64,000 bases of DNA, from NCBI GenBank assembly GCA_014654065.1, contig JACWDM010000002.1:142759-206758 (forward strand), given 5' to 3'. The translations under genes were made by a program, and so were the position numbers. This document shows positions 35,326-45,392 of the stretch, piece after piece. Position 1 is the stretch's first letter; each line of letters starts with the position of its first letter. Below the pieces are notes generated by a model. The model made no database searches. It was not told the origin of the DNA and saw nothing but the letters and a program-made list of their open reading frames with translations. This stretch comes from Pelagibacterales bacterium SAG-MED15 (GTDB lineage Bacteria; Pseudomonadota; Alphaproteobacteria; Pelagibacterales; Pelagibacteraceae).

Positions 35326-36399
35326 ATGAATCAACTAAAATTCAGAAAAATAAATATAGATTCCTACAAACCTGGAAAATCAAAGTTAGGTAATATTAAA
35401 AATTTAATTAAACTTTCTGCAAATGAGTCTGCGTTAGGATTTAGCTCTAAAGTAAAAAATATAAAAAATAATAAAATTAAAATAGACAAATATCCAGATA
35501 GTAAGTGTAAAATTTTGAGAAAACAAATTTCAAAAACTTATAAATGTAATTTAGACAAGATAATTTGTGGAGCTGGTTCTGATGAAATTATACAAATGCT
35601 GTGTCAGCTATTCCTTACTAAAAATGATGAGGTAGTCCTTCCTGAGTATAGTTTTTTAATGTATAGGATATACTCGAAAATTGTTGGAGCAAAAGTAGTA
35701 TTTGCTAAGGAAGAAAATTTTAAAATTTCAGTAAAAAATATTATTTCTAAAATAACAAATAAAACTAAAATGGTATTTATTGCAAATCCAAACAATCCAA
35801 CAGGAACATATCTAAGCATAAAAGAAGTAAAGATTTTAAGAAAAAAATTAAATAAAAATATTTTATTAGTAATCGATGATGCTTATTTCGAATATATGAA
35901 AAAAAAAGATTACCAAAGTGGGTTGAGCATATTTAAAAATGCAAAAAATGTATTTATATTAAGAACATTTTCAAAAATCTATGGACTTGCATCACTTAGA
36001 GTTGGATGGGGTTATGGTCCAAAAAATATTATAAATGAACTTTATAAAATAAAACCACCGTTTAATGTTAATAAGTTAGCACAAGTTTATGCAACAGAGT
36101 CATTAAAAGATAAAAATTTTGTAAACAGATCAGTAAAACATAATCAATATTGGTCAAGGAAATTTAAAAGTTTTTTTGATAAAAAGAATATAATTTCAAA
36201 TGAAACAAGTGCTAATTTTTTTTTACTTAATTTTGATTTTTGCAAACTATCTGCTAATTATGTTTTAAAAAAACTTGAAAAAAAAGGTATTATTCTAAGA
36301 AGTATGGAAAGCTATAAAATGAAAAATAAACTCAGAGTCACAATTGGATCAAGTAAAGAGAATAATAAATTTATCAAAAATCTCGATCATATATTATAA
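35326..36399 (+). CDS. hisC: Histidinol-phosphate/aromatic aminotransferase
   Basis: PLP-dependent class I/II aminotransferase of the HisC family, 357 residues. SANESALGFS, GAGSDEIIQML, ANPNNPTGTY, DDAYFEY and the PLP lysine Lys217 in RTFSKIYGLASLRVGW are clear. GAGG at 35314-35317 is a good ribosome-binding site. It overlaps tyrA by one base, so in this setting it may mainly transaminate 4-hydroxyphenylpyruvate or prephenate for tyrosine and phenylalanine, with histidine synthesis a second or alternative role. The order metXW divergent from hisC-tyrA is common in alphaproteobacteria. Confidence 0.93.
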   Translation: MNQLKFRKINIDSYKPGKSKLGNIKNLIKLSANESALGFSSKVKNIKNNKIKIDKYPDSKCKILRKQISKTYKCNLDKIICGAGSDEIIQMLCQLFLTKNDEVVLPEYSFLMYRIYSKIVGAKVVFAKEENFKISVKNIISKITNKTKMVFIANPNNPTGTYLSIKEVKILRKKLNKNILLVIDDAYFEYMKKKDYQSGLSIFKNAKNVFILRTFSKIYGLASLRVGWGYGPKNIINELYKIKPPFNVNKLAQVYATESLKDKNFVNRSVKHNQYWSRKFKSFFDKKNIISNETSANFFLLNFDFCKLSANYVLKKLEKKGIILRSMESYKMKNKLRVTIGSSKENNKFIKNLDHIL

Positions 36400-37298
36400 T
36401 GATAAATAACCTTTTAATAATCGGATGTGGATTAATTGGCTCATCAATACTTAGAGCTTGCTCAAAAAAAAAAGTTGTAAAAAATATTTTTGTTAAAGAA
36501 AAATCAAAATTAAATATTAAGAAATTAAAACGATTAAAAAACAAATTTACAATTGTGAATGATTTAGAGCAAATTATTCCAAAAATGGACTTAGTTATAA
36601 TTTGTACTCATATGTCAGAATATGAAAAAATTATTTCGTCTGTAAGTAAATATTTAAATGCGAAAACTATTCTTACTGATGTTGCCTCATCTAAAGAGAA
36701 AATTATAAAAATTTCTAATAAGAAATTAAAAAAAGGAATTTCATGGATTTCAAGTCATCCAATATCAGGATCAGAAGTGAGTGGACCAGAGCACGGTAGT
36801 GAAAATCTTTTTCATAATAAGTGGTGTATTTTAATAAAAGAAAAAAAAACTAATATTAAAAATTTAAAAATAATATCCAAATTCTGGAAAAGGCTTGGTT
36901 CAAAAATTGTTATCATGGATGCGAAAAAACATGATTTAATATTTTCTTTAACTAGTCATTTACCTCATTTAATCGCATATAATTTAATAAAAACAGCCAC
37001 AGATTTTGAAAGGAGAAGAAAATACAATTTAATTAATTTTAGTGCAGGAGGTCTCAGAGACTTTTCAAGAATAGCAGCTTCTAATGAGATAATGTGGAGG
37101 GATATTTTTTTTAGTAATAATAATAATCTTTCTAGAGTTATTGACTTATTTATTTCAAATCTTAAATCTTTTAAAAAAGATATTCTTAAAAATAATAATA
37201 AAGTTGTTTTAAGAAAATTAAAGGATGCAAAAAAAGTACGTAAAAAAATTATTAAAATAAAACAAGATATCAACAAACCTGATTTTGGAAGAAATTAA
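36399..37298 (+). CDS. tyrA: Prephenate/arogenate dehydrogenase
   Basis: NAD(P)-dependent oxidative decarboxylation in tyrosine synthesis; 299 residues. Dinucleotide motif GCGLIGSS at 9-16, TDVASSKEKI, SSHPISGSEVSGPEHGS and LTSHLPHLIAYNLI are the family motifs; no chorismate mutase domain. Whether it prefers prephenate or arogenate is not visible. The C-terminal tail is Lys-rich. Its stop shares TTAA with the convergent TPR-sulfotransferase stop. Confidence 0.93.
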   Translation: MINNLLIIGCGLIGSSILRACSKKKVVKNIFVKEKSKLNIKKLKRLKNKFTIVNDLEQIIPKMDLVIICTHMSEYEKIISSVSKYLNAKTILTDVASSKEKIIKISNKKLKKGISWISSHPISGSEVSGPEHGSENLFHNKWCILIKEKKTNIKNLKIISKFWKRLGSKIVIMDAKKHDLIFSLTSHLPHLIAYNLIKTATDFERRRKYNLINFSAGGLRDFSRIAASNEIMWRDIFFSNNNNLSRVIDLFISNLKSFKKDILKNNNKVVLRKLKDAKKVRKKIIKIKQDINKPDFGRN

Positions 37299-38815
37299 CT
37301 TTTCAATAAAGTTTCAAGTTCGGAGAGGTATTTTTTGAACTTCATAGACCCTTTTAACGAGTCTTTATAAATAGGTTGTCTCGCTTGGATAAAACTAACA
37401 GTTTTAATCGATTTTTTATTTTTATAAAATTCCAAGCAGCTCTCTTGCCAATCTAAACCACAGAAATTTATAGTTTCTTTAATTTTTTCTTCTGGATTGT
37501 TAATAAGGTCCTCGTAATTTAAATCAAATATATATTTTTCATATTTTTTTTTCCAATAAATCATTAAATTTTTATATAATTTATGAAACTCAGCTATATC
37601 TTCAAAAGTATTAGAGAAAAACATACCCCGTTCGAATTCGTTCTTAAAAATTGACCAGCTATTTTCTAATGGGTCCCGTGAACAATGTATAATTTTACAT
37701 TCTGGAAACAGGAGATTAATTATACCAATCCATCTAAAATTTAAAGGAGCTTTATCAGTGATAACTTGAGACGCTGATATTTTATTTAAGTAATTCAGAT
37801 ATTCATTTTTTATTAAAATTAATTCCTTAAATATATCTTTGTCTTTATTATTAACATTAAAAAACTTTTCAAGATAAAATCCAAGGATACTTATTTCTCC
37901 CCCACCTTCAACTTTGGTATGATTTGAAATTATCTGCTCTACCATTGATGTACCAGTTCTTGGCATACCTAAAATAAATATAATTTTTTTTGAGTCTTTG
38001 CTTGGTAAATCTTTTATTGATTGGTTCTTATCATGGAATGAAATTATTTTTTCAAATAAATTTTTATCATTTTTAACAGAATAATTTGTAATTTCTTTTT
38101 TTAGTTTATTTCCTTTTTTTAAAAAATTAAATGCTTTATCGTAATCATTGATATCTTCATAAACTTTGCCTAAAGCAAAGTATAAATCTTTATAACTTGT
38201 TTTATGTAATTCTTTATTAATTTTATTTTCCATCTTTTTAATATGACTGTTAGAGGAGTCGTATTTTTCAAGCATGGATAAACCAAAGTCTGCTTTTGTA
38301 AAGTTCTCATTAATTTGAAGTATTTTATTATAAAATTCTTTTGCCTCTTTTATTTTTCCAATTGACTGAAGTGTCGTAGCTAGATTGTAATTTGTTTCAA
38401 TAATTTTATCATCTATTTCTAATGCCTTTCGAAAAAAAGACTGAGCTTCATCAAATTTGTTTAGTTCTACATATAAATTCCCAAAATTATTTAGTGTGTT
38501 TATAAATTTTGGATTTAATTTATTAGCCTCGGATAGACATTCTTTAGCTTTATCGAAATTTTTAATTTTAAGATAACCTAAACCTAAATTATTCCAAAAA
38601 TTAAAATTTTTTTTACCTTTCTTTAAAGCTTCCTCTAAGATTAATATTGATTTTTTAAATTGACCCTTAGCTTGATAAGATAGTGATAATAAGTTTATAA
38701 ATACCTCTTGATTTGGATATTTCTTTGCCATTAAGGTAGATTCAAATATAACCTCATCAAATTTTCCAAGGTAAAATTTTCTCAATAAAATTTGAAATTT
38801 TTCGTTTAGTTCCAT
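37295..38815 (-). CDS. TPR-repeat sulfotransferase
   Basis: Two-part protein of 506 residues. Residues about 1-240 are tetratricopeptide repeats (for example NNLGLGYLKIKNFDKAKECLSEA and NNFGNLYVELNKFDEAQSFFRKA in pieces). Residues about 277-506 form a sulfotransferase domain: the PAPS 5'-phosphosulfate loop GMPRTGTS (283-290) and the 3'-phosphate motif CSRDPLENSWS (378-388). No signal peptide or membrane segment, so probably cytosolic; TPRs usually mediate protein binding. Target unknown: protein tyrosines, glycans or lipids are possible. One base after the NlpC/P60 gene in the trkH-ampG-nlpC operon, so an envelope-related substrate is conceivable. Confidence 0.88.
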   Translation of the reverse strand: MELNEKFQILLRKFYLGKFDEVIFESTLMAKKYPNQEVFINLLSLSYQAKGQFKKSILILEEALKKGKKNFNFWNNLGLGYLKIKNFDKAKECLSEANKLNPKFINTLNNFGNLYVELNKFDEAQSFFRKALEIDDKIIETNYNLATTLQSIGKIKEAKEFYNKILQINENFTKADFGLSMLEKYDSSNSHIKKMENKINKELHKTSYKDLYFALGKVYEDINDYDKAFNFLKKGNKLKKEITNYSVKNDKNLFEKIISFHDKNQSIKDLPSKDSKKIIFILGMPRTGTSMVEQIISNHTKVEGGGEISILGFYLEKFFNVNNKDKDIFKELILIKNEYLNYLNKISASQVITDKAPLNFRWIGIINLLFPECKIIHCSRDPLENSWSIFKNEFERGMFFSNTFEDIAEFHKLYKNLMIYWKKKYEKYIFDLNYEDLINNPEEKIKETINFCGLDWQESCLEFYKNKKSIKTVSFIQARQPIYKDSLKGSMKFKKYLSELETLLKS

Positions 38816-39565
38816 TTAAATATTTGTAACTTTCTTTACTTCAAGTTTTGCAGTTTTATATATTCTTTCAATTGTTTTTACAGTATTCATTATTATCACT
38901 TTTTTCATTGGACCATAAGCATGAATTAATTTTTTTGAGTTTATGCATACTGCTACATGGCCTTTCCAATAAATAATATTACCTTTTTTAAAATTTTTTG
39001 AAATCTTTTTACCTTTCTCAATTTTTATTTGATCTATTGTATCCCTTGGAAAATATTTATTATTATATAAATAATATAATTGAATTAAAGCAGAACAATC
39101 TATTCCTTTATATGTTCTGCCACCCCAAACATACTTAATTTTATTAAATTTTTTAAATATTTTAATGAAATTTGTTTCTTTATGATTAATAGGTTTTAAA
39201 TCTTTTTTTTTAACCCATTTGTTCTTCTGAAATTCAACAAAATTGTTTTTAGTATTATTTAAACTTATTCTACTATTAAAAGGCAAAAATAATTTTGTAC
39301 CAACAAATCTTTTTGTTTTCTTATACTTATAAATTCTAGTTTTCAGGCTAAAACATTTGTGAGTAAGATTTAACTTTTCTAATAAGTTATTATTTTTTAT
39401 AAACCCCTTATAATTATCTGAAATTGATTTTATCTTTATCCAGTTTTTTTTTTTAAGTATTATTTTAAATTTTTCTCCAAATAAAATTTGTGAGGTAATT
39501 TCAGACTTAGTTGAAGGCTTTTTATAAATGTTTTTAAATAAAGCCGTTGAATAAAATTTAGTCAT
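38816..39565 (-). CDS. SH3 and NlpC/P60 domain peptidoglycan endopeptidase
   Basis: Cysteine peptidase of 249 residues, probably cleaving the gamma-D-Glu to diaminopimelate bond in muropeptides. Two bacterial SH3-like segments (about 10-65 and 75-125) precede the NlpC/P60 domain: KYVWGGRTYKGIDCSALIQLY with Cys157, KKGNIIYWKGHVAV with His203, and HAYGP with His215. No signal peptide, which fits a cytoplasmic dipeptidyl-peptidase VI-like recycling enzyme. The start overlaps the AmpG-like permease by eight bases, supporting a muropeptide-recycling role. Confidence 0.9.
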   Translation of the reverse strand: MTKFYSTALFKNIYKKPSTKSEITSQILFGEKFKIILKKKNWIKIKSISDNYKGFIKNNNLLEKLNLTHKCFSLKTRIYKYKKTKRFVGTKLFLPFNSRISLNNTKNNFVEFQKNKWVKKKDLKPINHKETNFIKIFKKFNKIKYVWGGRTYKGIDCSALIQLYYLYNNKYFPRDTIDQIKIEKGKKISKNFKKGNIIYWKGHVAVCINSKKLIHAYGPMKKVIIMNTVKTIERIYKTAKLEVKKVTNI

Positions 39566-40934
39566 TTAAATTTATTTTATTTTTAATTCTATATAATAAT
39601 ATTAATGATGGTATTACCATCAAAGCAGTTATAATGAAAAAAATACCCCAGTCCCCGTTCAGCCAGTCTATTAAAGCACCCGAGGAGGATGCAAGGCTAG
39701 TTCTTCCAGCAGTGCCTATTGAGGCCAAAAGAGCATATTGTGTAGCTGTATAGTTCCGATCAACAAGAAGAGATATAAATGCAACAAAGGCGACAGTAGC
39801 AAATGCAGCAGCTATATCATCAAGAATTACAGCAATTGCAAAAAGAAAATAAGATTTATCACTCCAAGCAAGAATTGTAAAAAGCAGATTAGTTGATGCC
39901 ATTAATATTCCAGCTAAAAACATTGATTTTATTATTCCAGATCTAATTGCAAATAAACCACCCAAGAGAGTGAAAATTACAGTAGTAAACCATCCAAAAG
40001 TCTTAGAATACAAGGCAATGTCTGATTTTGAAAAACCTATTTCCTTATAAAAAATTACAGACATTCTTCCTAAGAAAGCTTCTCCAATTTTAAATAAAAA
40101 GATAAAACTTATGATTCCAATTGCAATTTTAAAACCATTTTTTTTAAAAAAATTTATTAAAGGCCCAGAAATAGTTGATGATAGCCAAGCTGTGATTTTA
40201 ATTAAAAAATTATCTATTTTTAATTTTTTGATGATTTTTTTATCTAATTTATTTTGATTGTTTTTTTTATTTTTAAAGTCTTTCTCTTTAATAAAAAGAA
40301 TACCAATATTAAATAACACGATTATACAACCTAAACCCAAGAAGGCTACTTGCCAGTAGTTTTCAATACCTAATTTTTCAAAATATTCTGCAAGATTTAA
40401 TGCCACAACCCCACCAAGCTTGAATCCAGACCACCATCCAACAACTGCAACAGCAGCTCCTGCAGCCATTAGTTCTTTTTCGTTTTTTGAAATTTGTTCT
40501 ATTCTTAAAGCATCAACAGTTATGTCTTGTGTTGACGATGCTATAGCAATTATTAAGCCTATACCTATTACTAAAGCCAAGTTATTTGTCGGACTAATTA
40601 AACTCCATGAAAATAAACAAATTAAGATTAAAGTTTGCATTAAAAATATCCATGATTTCCTATGTCCAATTTTTTTTGTTAAAAAAGGTATATATATTCG
40701 ATCAATTAATGGGGCCCATAAATAATTAAAAGCATAAACTGCAAAAATTAAACCAGCCCATCCAATTGTGGTTCTAGACAAGCCGTCCTCTTTAAGCCAT
40801 AAACTAAGACTACTTCCAATGATTACCCATGGAAATCCACTTATTGCTCCTAGCAGTAAGATTTTGATCATTCTTTTTTCAAAATAATATTTAAAAAGAT
40901 CAGAAAATTTTTTATTTTTTTTAATAGTAATCAT
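39558..40934 (-). CDS. ampG: AmpG-like muropeptide permease (MFS)
   Basis: Inner-membrane MFS protein of 458 residues with about 12-14 hydrophobic segments. ISGFPWVIIGSSLSLWLKEDG and AFNYLWAPLIDR followed by GHRKSW are hallmarks of AmpG, which imports GlcNAc-anhydroMurNAc peptides; SSTQDITVDALRIE is the PAT/AmpG intracellular-loop motif. I use the ATG at 40934, overlapping the trkH stop (ATGA) with GGAG just upstream, instead of a TTG three codons earlier. The next gene encodes an NlpC/P60 peptidase. Confidence 0.85.
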   Translation of the reverse strand: MITIKKNKKFSDLFKYYFEKRMIKILLLGAISGFPWVIIGSSLSLWLKEDGLSRTTIGWAGLIFAVYAFNYLWAPLIDRIYIPFLTKKIGHRKSWIFLMQTLILICLFSWSLISPTNNLALVIGIGLIIAIASSTQDITVDALRIEQISKNEKELMAAGAAVAVVGWWSGFKLGGVVALNLAEYFEKLGIENYWQVAFLGLGCIIVLFNIGILFIKEKDFKNKKNNQNKLDKKIIKKLKIDNFLIKITAWLSSTISGPLINFFKKNGFKIAIGIISFIFLFKIGEAFLGRMSVIFYKEIGFSKSDIALYSKTFGWFTTVIFTLLGGLFAIRSGIIKSMFLAGILMASTNLLFTILAWSDKSYFLFAIAVILDDIAAAFATVAFVAFISLLVDRNYTATQYALLASIGTAGRTSLASSSGALIDWLNGDWGIFFIITALMVIPSLILLYRIKNKINLND

Positions 40935-42376
40935 TTTCTCCAAAAAGAAGGAAGGAATAGAATTAAAATTGTAAATAACTCTAGCCTACCTAAAATCATT
41001 CCTATGCTTAATATCCATTTTGAAATATCTGGAATTTTTGAAAAATTTCCGTTTGAACCAATTTCAGAACCTAAGCCTGGACCCACATTTGATATTGATG
41101 TTGCTGCTCCAGAAATTGAGGTAATAAAATCTAGACCAGTTATAGATAGTAGTGCAGTTAAAATAAAAAAAATTATTATATACAAAAAAATAAAAGAAAT
41201 AATTGAAGCTAAAAATTTATCATTTATTGTATTATTTTCATATTTAATTACAAATATTCCTCTTGGATAAATAAATCTTTTTAGTTGGTTGATTACAAAT
41301 TTATAAAGTATTTGTACTCTAAAAATTTTAATACCACAGGTAGTAGATCCTGCACATCCACCAATAAACATTAAAATTAAAAAATAAAAAAGTGGAAAAC
41401 TTCCCCACTTATCATATTCACCTGAAATATATCCTGTGCCTGTCAGTATTGATACAATATTAAATATAATTGTTCTAAAATCTAAAAATATAAGTTTACC
41501 GTTTTTTAAGAATAAATATAAAAATAAAATTAAAATAGATATTAAAATTAGCTTTATAAAAGTTTTAATTTGTGCATCATTAAAAAATATTTTTCGATTT
41601 CCATTAATAAACTTTACGTAAGCTATAAATGGTAAACTGCCCAATAGTATAAAAATAATAGATACAAATTCGATTTTAGCACTATTAAAATATCCAATTG
41701 ATTGATTATAATTAGAAAAACCACCAGTTGCTATAGTTGTCATTGAATGAGTAATACTATCAAAAATATTCATTCCAAAAAATTTATACGAAAAACAACA
41801 GGCAAAAGTAAGTCCTAAATAAATCAAAATTAATTTAATAGAAATTTCTTTTGATGATGGCAGAACTTCATTAGAGGAGTCTGTGCTTAAAACTTTAAAT
41901 AGCAACATTCCACCAACATTCATCAATGGCATAAGTGTTATTGCCATAACAATAATACCAATTCCACCAAGCCATTGCAGTAATGCCCTCCATAATAAAA
42001 TACTTTTAGGGGCGTTCTCAAGATTTGAAATTATTGTTGATCCCGTTGTCGTTATACCTGACATACTTTCAAAGAATGAGTCAGTAAAAGATAAATTTAA
42101 ACTAGAAAAGAAGATTGGTAGAGATCCAAAAATAGCAACTGTTATCCATGAAAGTGAGGTTAGTAAAAAGGCTTGTTGTAGGTTAAGTTTTTTATCATAA
42201 TCTAAATTTGTTATTATAAAAAGAGCACCAAATATTATTGTAATTATTAGAGCTAGGACAAAAGAAGAGTCAAATTCACCGTATACAAACTGAGAAGATA
42301 TTGGAATCAACATAAATATTCCAAGTATTATCTGCAAAACACCTAATGTGAAAAAAACTGTTTTATAATTGGACAT
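40931..42376 (-). CDS. trkH: Trk-type potassium uptake protein TrkH
   Basis: Integral membrane K+ translocation subunit, 481 residues, four M1-P-M2 repeats. Selectivity-filter-like loops are seen as SGITTTGSTI, MTTIATGGFSN, SILTGTGYISGEYD and SISNVGPGLGSEIG; FLMFIGGCAGSTTCGIKI is a family signature. Works with the NAD-binding regulator TrkA, not in this window. First gene of the minus-strand operon that continues into ampG. Confidence 0.95.
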   Translation of the reverse strand: MSNYKTVFFTLGVLQIILGIFMLIPISSQFVYGEFDSSFVLALIITIIFGALFIITNLDYDKKLNLQQAFLLTSLSWITVAIFGSLPIFFSSLNLSFTDSFFESMSGITTTGSTIISNLENAPKSILLWRALLQWLGGIGIIVMAITLMPLMNVGGMLLFKVLSTDSSNEVLPSSKEISIKLILIYLGLTFACCFSYKFFGMNIFDSITHSMTTIATGGFSNYNQSIGYFNSAKIEFVSIIFILLGSLPFIAYVKFINGNRKIFFNDAQIKTFIKLILISILILFLYLFLKNGKLIFLDFRTIIFNIVSILTGTGYISGEYDKWGSFPLFYFLILMFIGGCAGSTTCGIKIFRVQILYKFVINQLKRFIYPRGIFVIKYENNTINDKFLASIISFIFLYIIIFFILTALLSITGLDFITSISGAATSISNVGPGLGSEIGSNGNFSKIPDISKWILSIGMILGRLELFTILILFLPSFWRK

Positions 42377-42414
42377 TTTGTTTGAACATTATTTTATGGT
42401 AAATAAATTTCAAC

Positions 42415-42420
42415 ATTATA
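42415..42420 (-). promoter_or_regulatory. Candidate -10 element of trkH
   Basis: A perfect TATAAT on the minus strand lies about 40 bases before the trkH ATG, in the 88-base gap shared with divergent lysS. No recognisable -35 is found 16-18 bases upstream, so this is only a candidate. I see no hairpin or small gene in the gap. Confidence 0.3.
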
Positions 42421-42464
42421 AGAATTAATAAAACTACTAAATATATGAATTTTTAAGATTGTTT

Positions 42465-44027
42465 GTGATAGATAAAGAAAATTTAGATAAAACTGCTGCA
42501 TGGCCTTTTATTGAGGCAAAAAAACTTTTAAAAGAAAGAAAATCCTATATTGAGAAAAAAGGTAAAATTGTTTTACAAACTGGTTATGGACCTAGTGGCC
42601 TTCCACATATTGGTACTTTTGGCGAAGTTGCTAGAACTTCAATGGTCGTGAATGCTCTTGATAAAATTATAGATATTCCAAAAGAAATCATAACTTTTTC
42701 TGACGATATGGATGGCCTGAGAAAAGTACCTGACAATATACCGAATACAAAAATTTTAGAGGATAATCTTCACAAGCCTTTAACAGTTGTTCCAGATCCT
42801 TTTAATAAATTTAATAGTTTTGGTGAGCATAACAATGAATTATTAAAAAAATTTTTAAATGAGTTTAATTTTAAATATACATTTAAAAGCTCAACAGAGC
42901 TTTATAAGACTGGAAAATTTAATGATACTTTAAAAATAATACTAGAAAACTATGAAGGTATAATGGCAATTATTCTACCAACGTTAGGTAAAGAAAGGCA
43001 AAAAACTTACTCACCATTTTTACCAATTTGTCCTGAAACTAAAAAAGTATTGGAAATACCCGTAATTGAAATTGATGAAAAAAACTCAAAAATTATTTTT
43101 GATAATAATGGTAAAAAATTAGAACAGAGTATTTTAAATGGCAATTGTAAACTACAATGGAAAGTTGATTGGGCTATGAGATGGTATGCTTTAGATGTTG
43201 ATTTTGAAATGTATGGTAAAGATTTAATAGAAAGTGCAATTTTGTCATCTAAAATAATAAAGTTAATTGGAAAAAATAATCCAAGTGGTTTTGCATATGA
43301 GCTTTTTTTAGATGAAAAAGGAGAAAAAATATCTAAGTCAAAGGGGAATGGTATTACAATTGATCAGTGGTTAGAATACGCATCACCTGAAAGTTTATCT
43401 TTATTTATGTATCAAAATCCAAAAAGAGCTAAAAAGCTTTATAAAGAAATCGTTCCAAAAGCAGTTGATGAGTATCTTGATTTTATAGAAAAAGGTAAAA
43501 AACAAAATGAACTACAAAAATTAATGAATCCTGTTTGGCATGTGCATAATGGCAAGATTCCAGACGAGAATCACATTATGACTTTTTCGATGCTTTTAAA
43601 TTTAGTCGAAACAAGTAATGCAGATAGTAAGGAGCTATTATGGAAATTTGTTAAAAAATATAAACCCAATTTAGTAGAAAAAGAATTTCCAATATTTGAC
43701 AAACTTATAGAGTATGCAATTAAGTATTACAAAGATGTTATAAAATTAAATAAAAAATATAAAACTCCTAATGATAAAGAGAAAAATGCATTGAAATCCC
43801 TAATAAAAGCGTTGGATAGTTGTAATGATAAAATGACACCGGAGGACATACAAACAAAAATATTTTCTGTTGGAAAAGAAAATGGTTATAAAGATAATCT
43901 TAGAGATTGGTTTAAACTAATTTACGAAGTAGTTTTTGGTGATGAAAACGGTCCTAGAATAGGTTTTTTTATTAGTTTTTTTGGTGTTACTGAAATGCAA
44001 AATTTAATAAAAGAAAAGATTAAATAA
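42465..44027 (+). CDS. lysS: Lysyl-tRNA synthetase, class I
   Basis: LysRS1 of 520 residues, the archaeal/alphaproteobacterial type, unrelated to the class II LysRS of E. coli. The HIGH-type motif is GPSGLPHIGTFGE (His48) and the KMSKS-type motif is KISKSK at 288-293; QWKVDWAMRWYAL and the C-terminal helical anticodon-binding region are typical. I prefer GTG 42465 (MIDKENLDKTAAW) with AAGA six bases upstream; a TTG at 42459 is possible but leaves no room for a ribosome-binding site. One-base overlap with pyrD. Confidence 0.95.
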   Translation: MIDKENLDKTAAWPFIEAKKLLKERKSYIEKKGKIVLQTGYGPSGLPHIGTFGEVARTSMVVNALDKIIDIPKEIITFSDDMDGLRKVPDNIPNTKILEDNLHKPLTVVPDPFNKFNSFGEHNNELLKKFLNEFNFKYTFKSSTELYKTGKFNDTLKIILENYEGIMAIILPTLGKERQKTYSPFLPICPETKKVLEIPVIEIDEKNSKIIFDNNGKKLEQSILNGNCKLQWKVDWAMRWYALDVDFEMYGKDLIESAILSSKIIKLIGKNNPSGFAYELFLDEKGEKISKSKGNGITIDQWLEYASPESLSLFMYQNPKRAKKLYKEIVPKAVDEYLDFIEKGKKQNELQKLMNPVWHVHNGKIPDENHIMTFSMLLNLVETSNADSKELLWKFVKKYKPNLVEKEFPIFDKLIEYAIKYYKDVIKLNKKYKTPNDKEKNALKSLIKALDSCNDKMTPEDIQTKIFSVGKENGYKDNLRDWFKLIYEVVFGDENGPRIGFFISFFGVTEMQNLIKEKIK

Positions 44028-45067
44028 TGTTTGGAAAAATAAGACCATTAATATTTAAATTTGATCCTGAAACTGCACATAATATAGCAATTCAAGCATT
44101 AAAGATTAATTTAATTCCGCGTAAGCAAAAGTTTAACTATAAAAATATTGAAACAGAAATATTCGGAAAAAAAATTCCTAATCCTATAGGTCTTGCCGCG
44201 GGCTTTGACAAGGATGCAGAGGTTTATAATTCAGTTTTTAGACTTGGATTTGGGTTTGTTGAAGTAGGAACTATTACTCCCTTAAAACAGCATGGCAATC
44301 CAAAGCCTAGAGTCTTTAGATTAGAGGAGGATGAAGCGTTAATAAATAGATTAGGTTTTAATAATTCTGGTGCAGATTTGATTCAATCAAGAATTAGGCT
44401 TAATCCTCCAAAGGGTTTATTTGGTATAAACATTGGTCCAAATAAAGATACTAAAAATAGGGTAGAGGATTATCTAATAGGTATAAGAAAATTCTATGAT
44501 CTTGCTGATTATTTGACCATAAATATTTCCTCACCCAATACTGAAAATTTGAGAAGTTTTCATAATGAAAATGAATTAAATGAGCTATTAGATGCAATTA
44601 AAAAAGAAAAAGAAAATTTAAAGACCTCAATTCCAACTGTTTTAAAAATCTCGCCAGATATCAATGATAAAGAAATAGAAAAAATATCTAGTCTTATTTT
44701 GAAATATAGTATTCCCTCAATAATAATTTCAAACACCAGTGACAGAACAAGGGATATTCTAAAAAATATAAATAAACTAGAGAAAGGTGGTTTATCTGGA
44801 AAACCTATAGAACAGAAATCAAATATAATAATAAATAAATTTTTTAAGAATTTGAAAAACAAAGTTAAAATAATAGGAGTGGGTGGAGTAGATTCTGCTG
44901 AGAGCGCTTATAAAAAAATATTAAATGGTGCTTCTTTAATTCAGTTATATACTGGCATGGTATATAAAGGCCCTAGTATAGCTAACAAAATAAGTGAAGA
45001 TTTAAATAACTTACTTAAAAAACAGGGTGTAACAAATATTTCTGAAATAGTTGGTACTAAAAAATAA
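44027..45067 (+). CDS. pyrD: Dihydroorotate dehydrogenase (quinone)
   Basis: Membrane-associated FMN enzyme of pyrimidine synthesis, class 2, 346 residues. N-terminal [14 protein letters not shown] is the quinone-tunnel helix; [44 protein letters not shown] (serine as catalytic base, class 2) and [12 protein letters not shown] are present. Translationally coupled to lysS. Confidence 0.96.
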   Translation: MFGKIRPLIFKFDPETAHNIAIQALKINLIPRKQKFNYKNIETEIFGKKIPNPIGLAAGFDKDAEVYNSVFRLGFGFVEVGTITPLKQHGNPKPRVFRLEEDEALINRLGFNNSGADLIQSRIRLNPPKGLFGINIGPNKDTKNRVEDYLIGIRKFYDLADYLTINISSPNTENLRSFHNENELNELLDAIKKEKENLKTSIPTVLKISPDINDKEIEKISSLILKYSIPSIIISNTSDRTRDILKNINKLEKGGLSGKPIEQKSNIIINKFFKNLKNKVKIIGVGGVDSAESAYKKILNGASLIQLYTGMVYKGPSIANKISEDLNNLLKKQGVTNISEIVGTKK

Positions 45068-45108
45068 TCTTGACTGGAAACTTAGTAAAGCCTATACAGT
45101 CATATTTT

Positions 45109-45390
45109 ATGTCTAAGAAATGTGAACTAACTGGTAAAATACCTTTGAAAGGCCACAAAGTGAGTCACGCCAATAATAAGACTAAAAGAAGATTTCTTCC
45201 AAATTTAAAAAAAGTAAGATTTAAAAGTGAGCTTTTAAAAAAAAGTATAAAGTTAACTGTATCTAATGCTGGAGTTAGATCAGTAGATAAAAAAGGTAGC
45301 TTTGATCAGTTTGTAAAATCAGCTAAAATTAGAGATCTTTCTCCAAGACTTAAAAAAATTAAAAAAAGTTTACTAAGTAAATCAGCTTAA
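45109..45390 (+). CDS. rpmB: 50S ribosomal protein L28
   Basis: 93 residues from ATG 45109 ([10 protein letters not shown]). The frame is open from 45070, but the extra 13 residues do not resemble L28. [19 protein letters not shown] is the family signature. The single Cys near the start, without a CxxC partner, fits the zinc-free form. Lies 41 bases after pyrD. Confidence 0.95.
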   Translation: MSKKCELTGKIPLKGHKVSHANNKTKRRFLPNLKKVRFKSELLKKSIKLTVSNAGVRSVDKKGSFDQFVKSAKIRDLSPRLKKIKKSLLSKSA

Positions 45391-45392
45391 CC

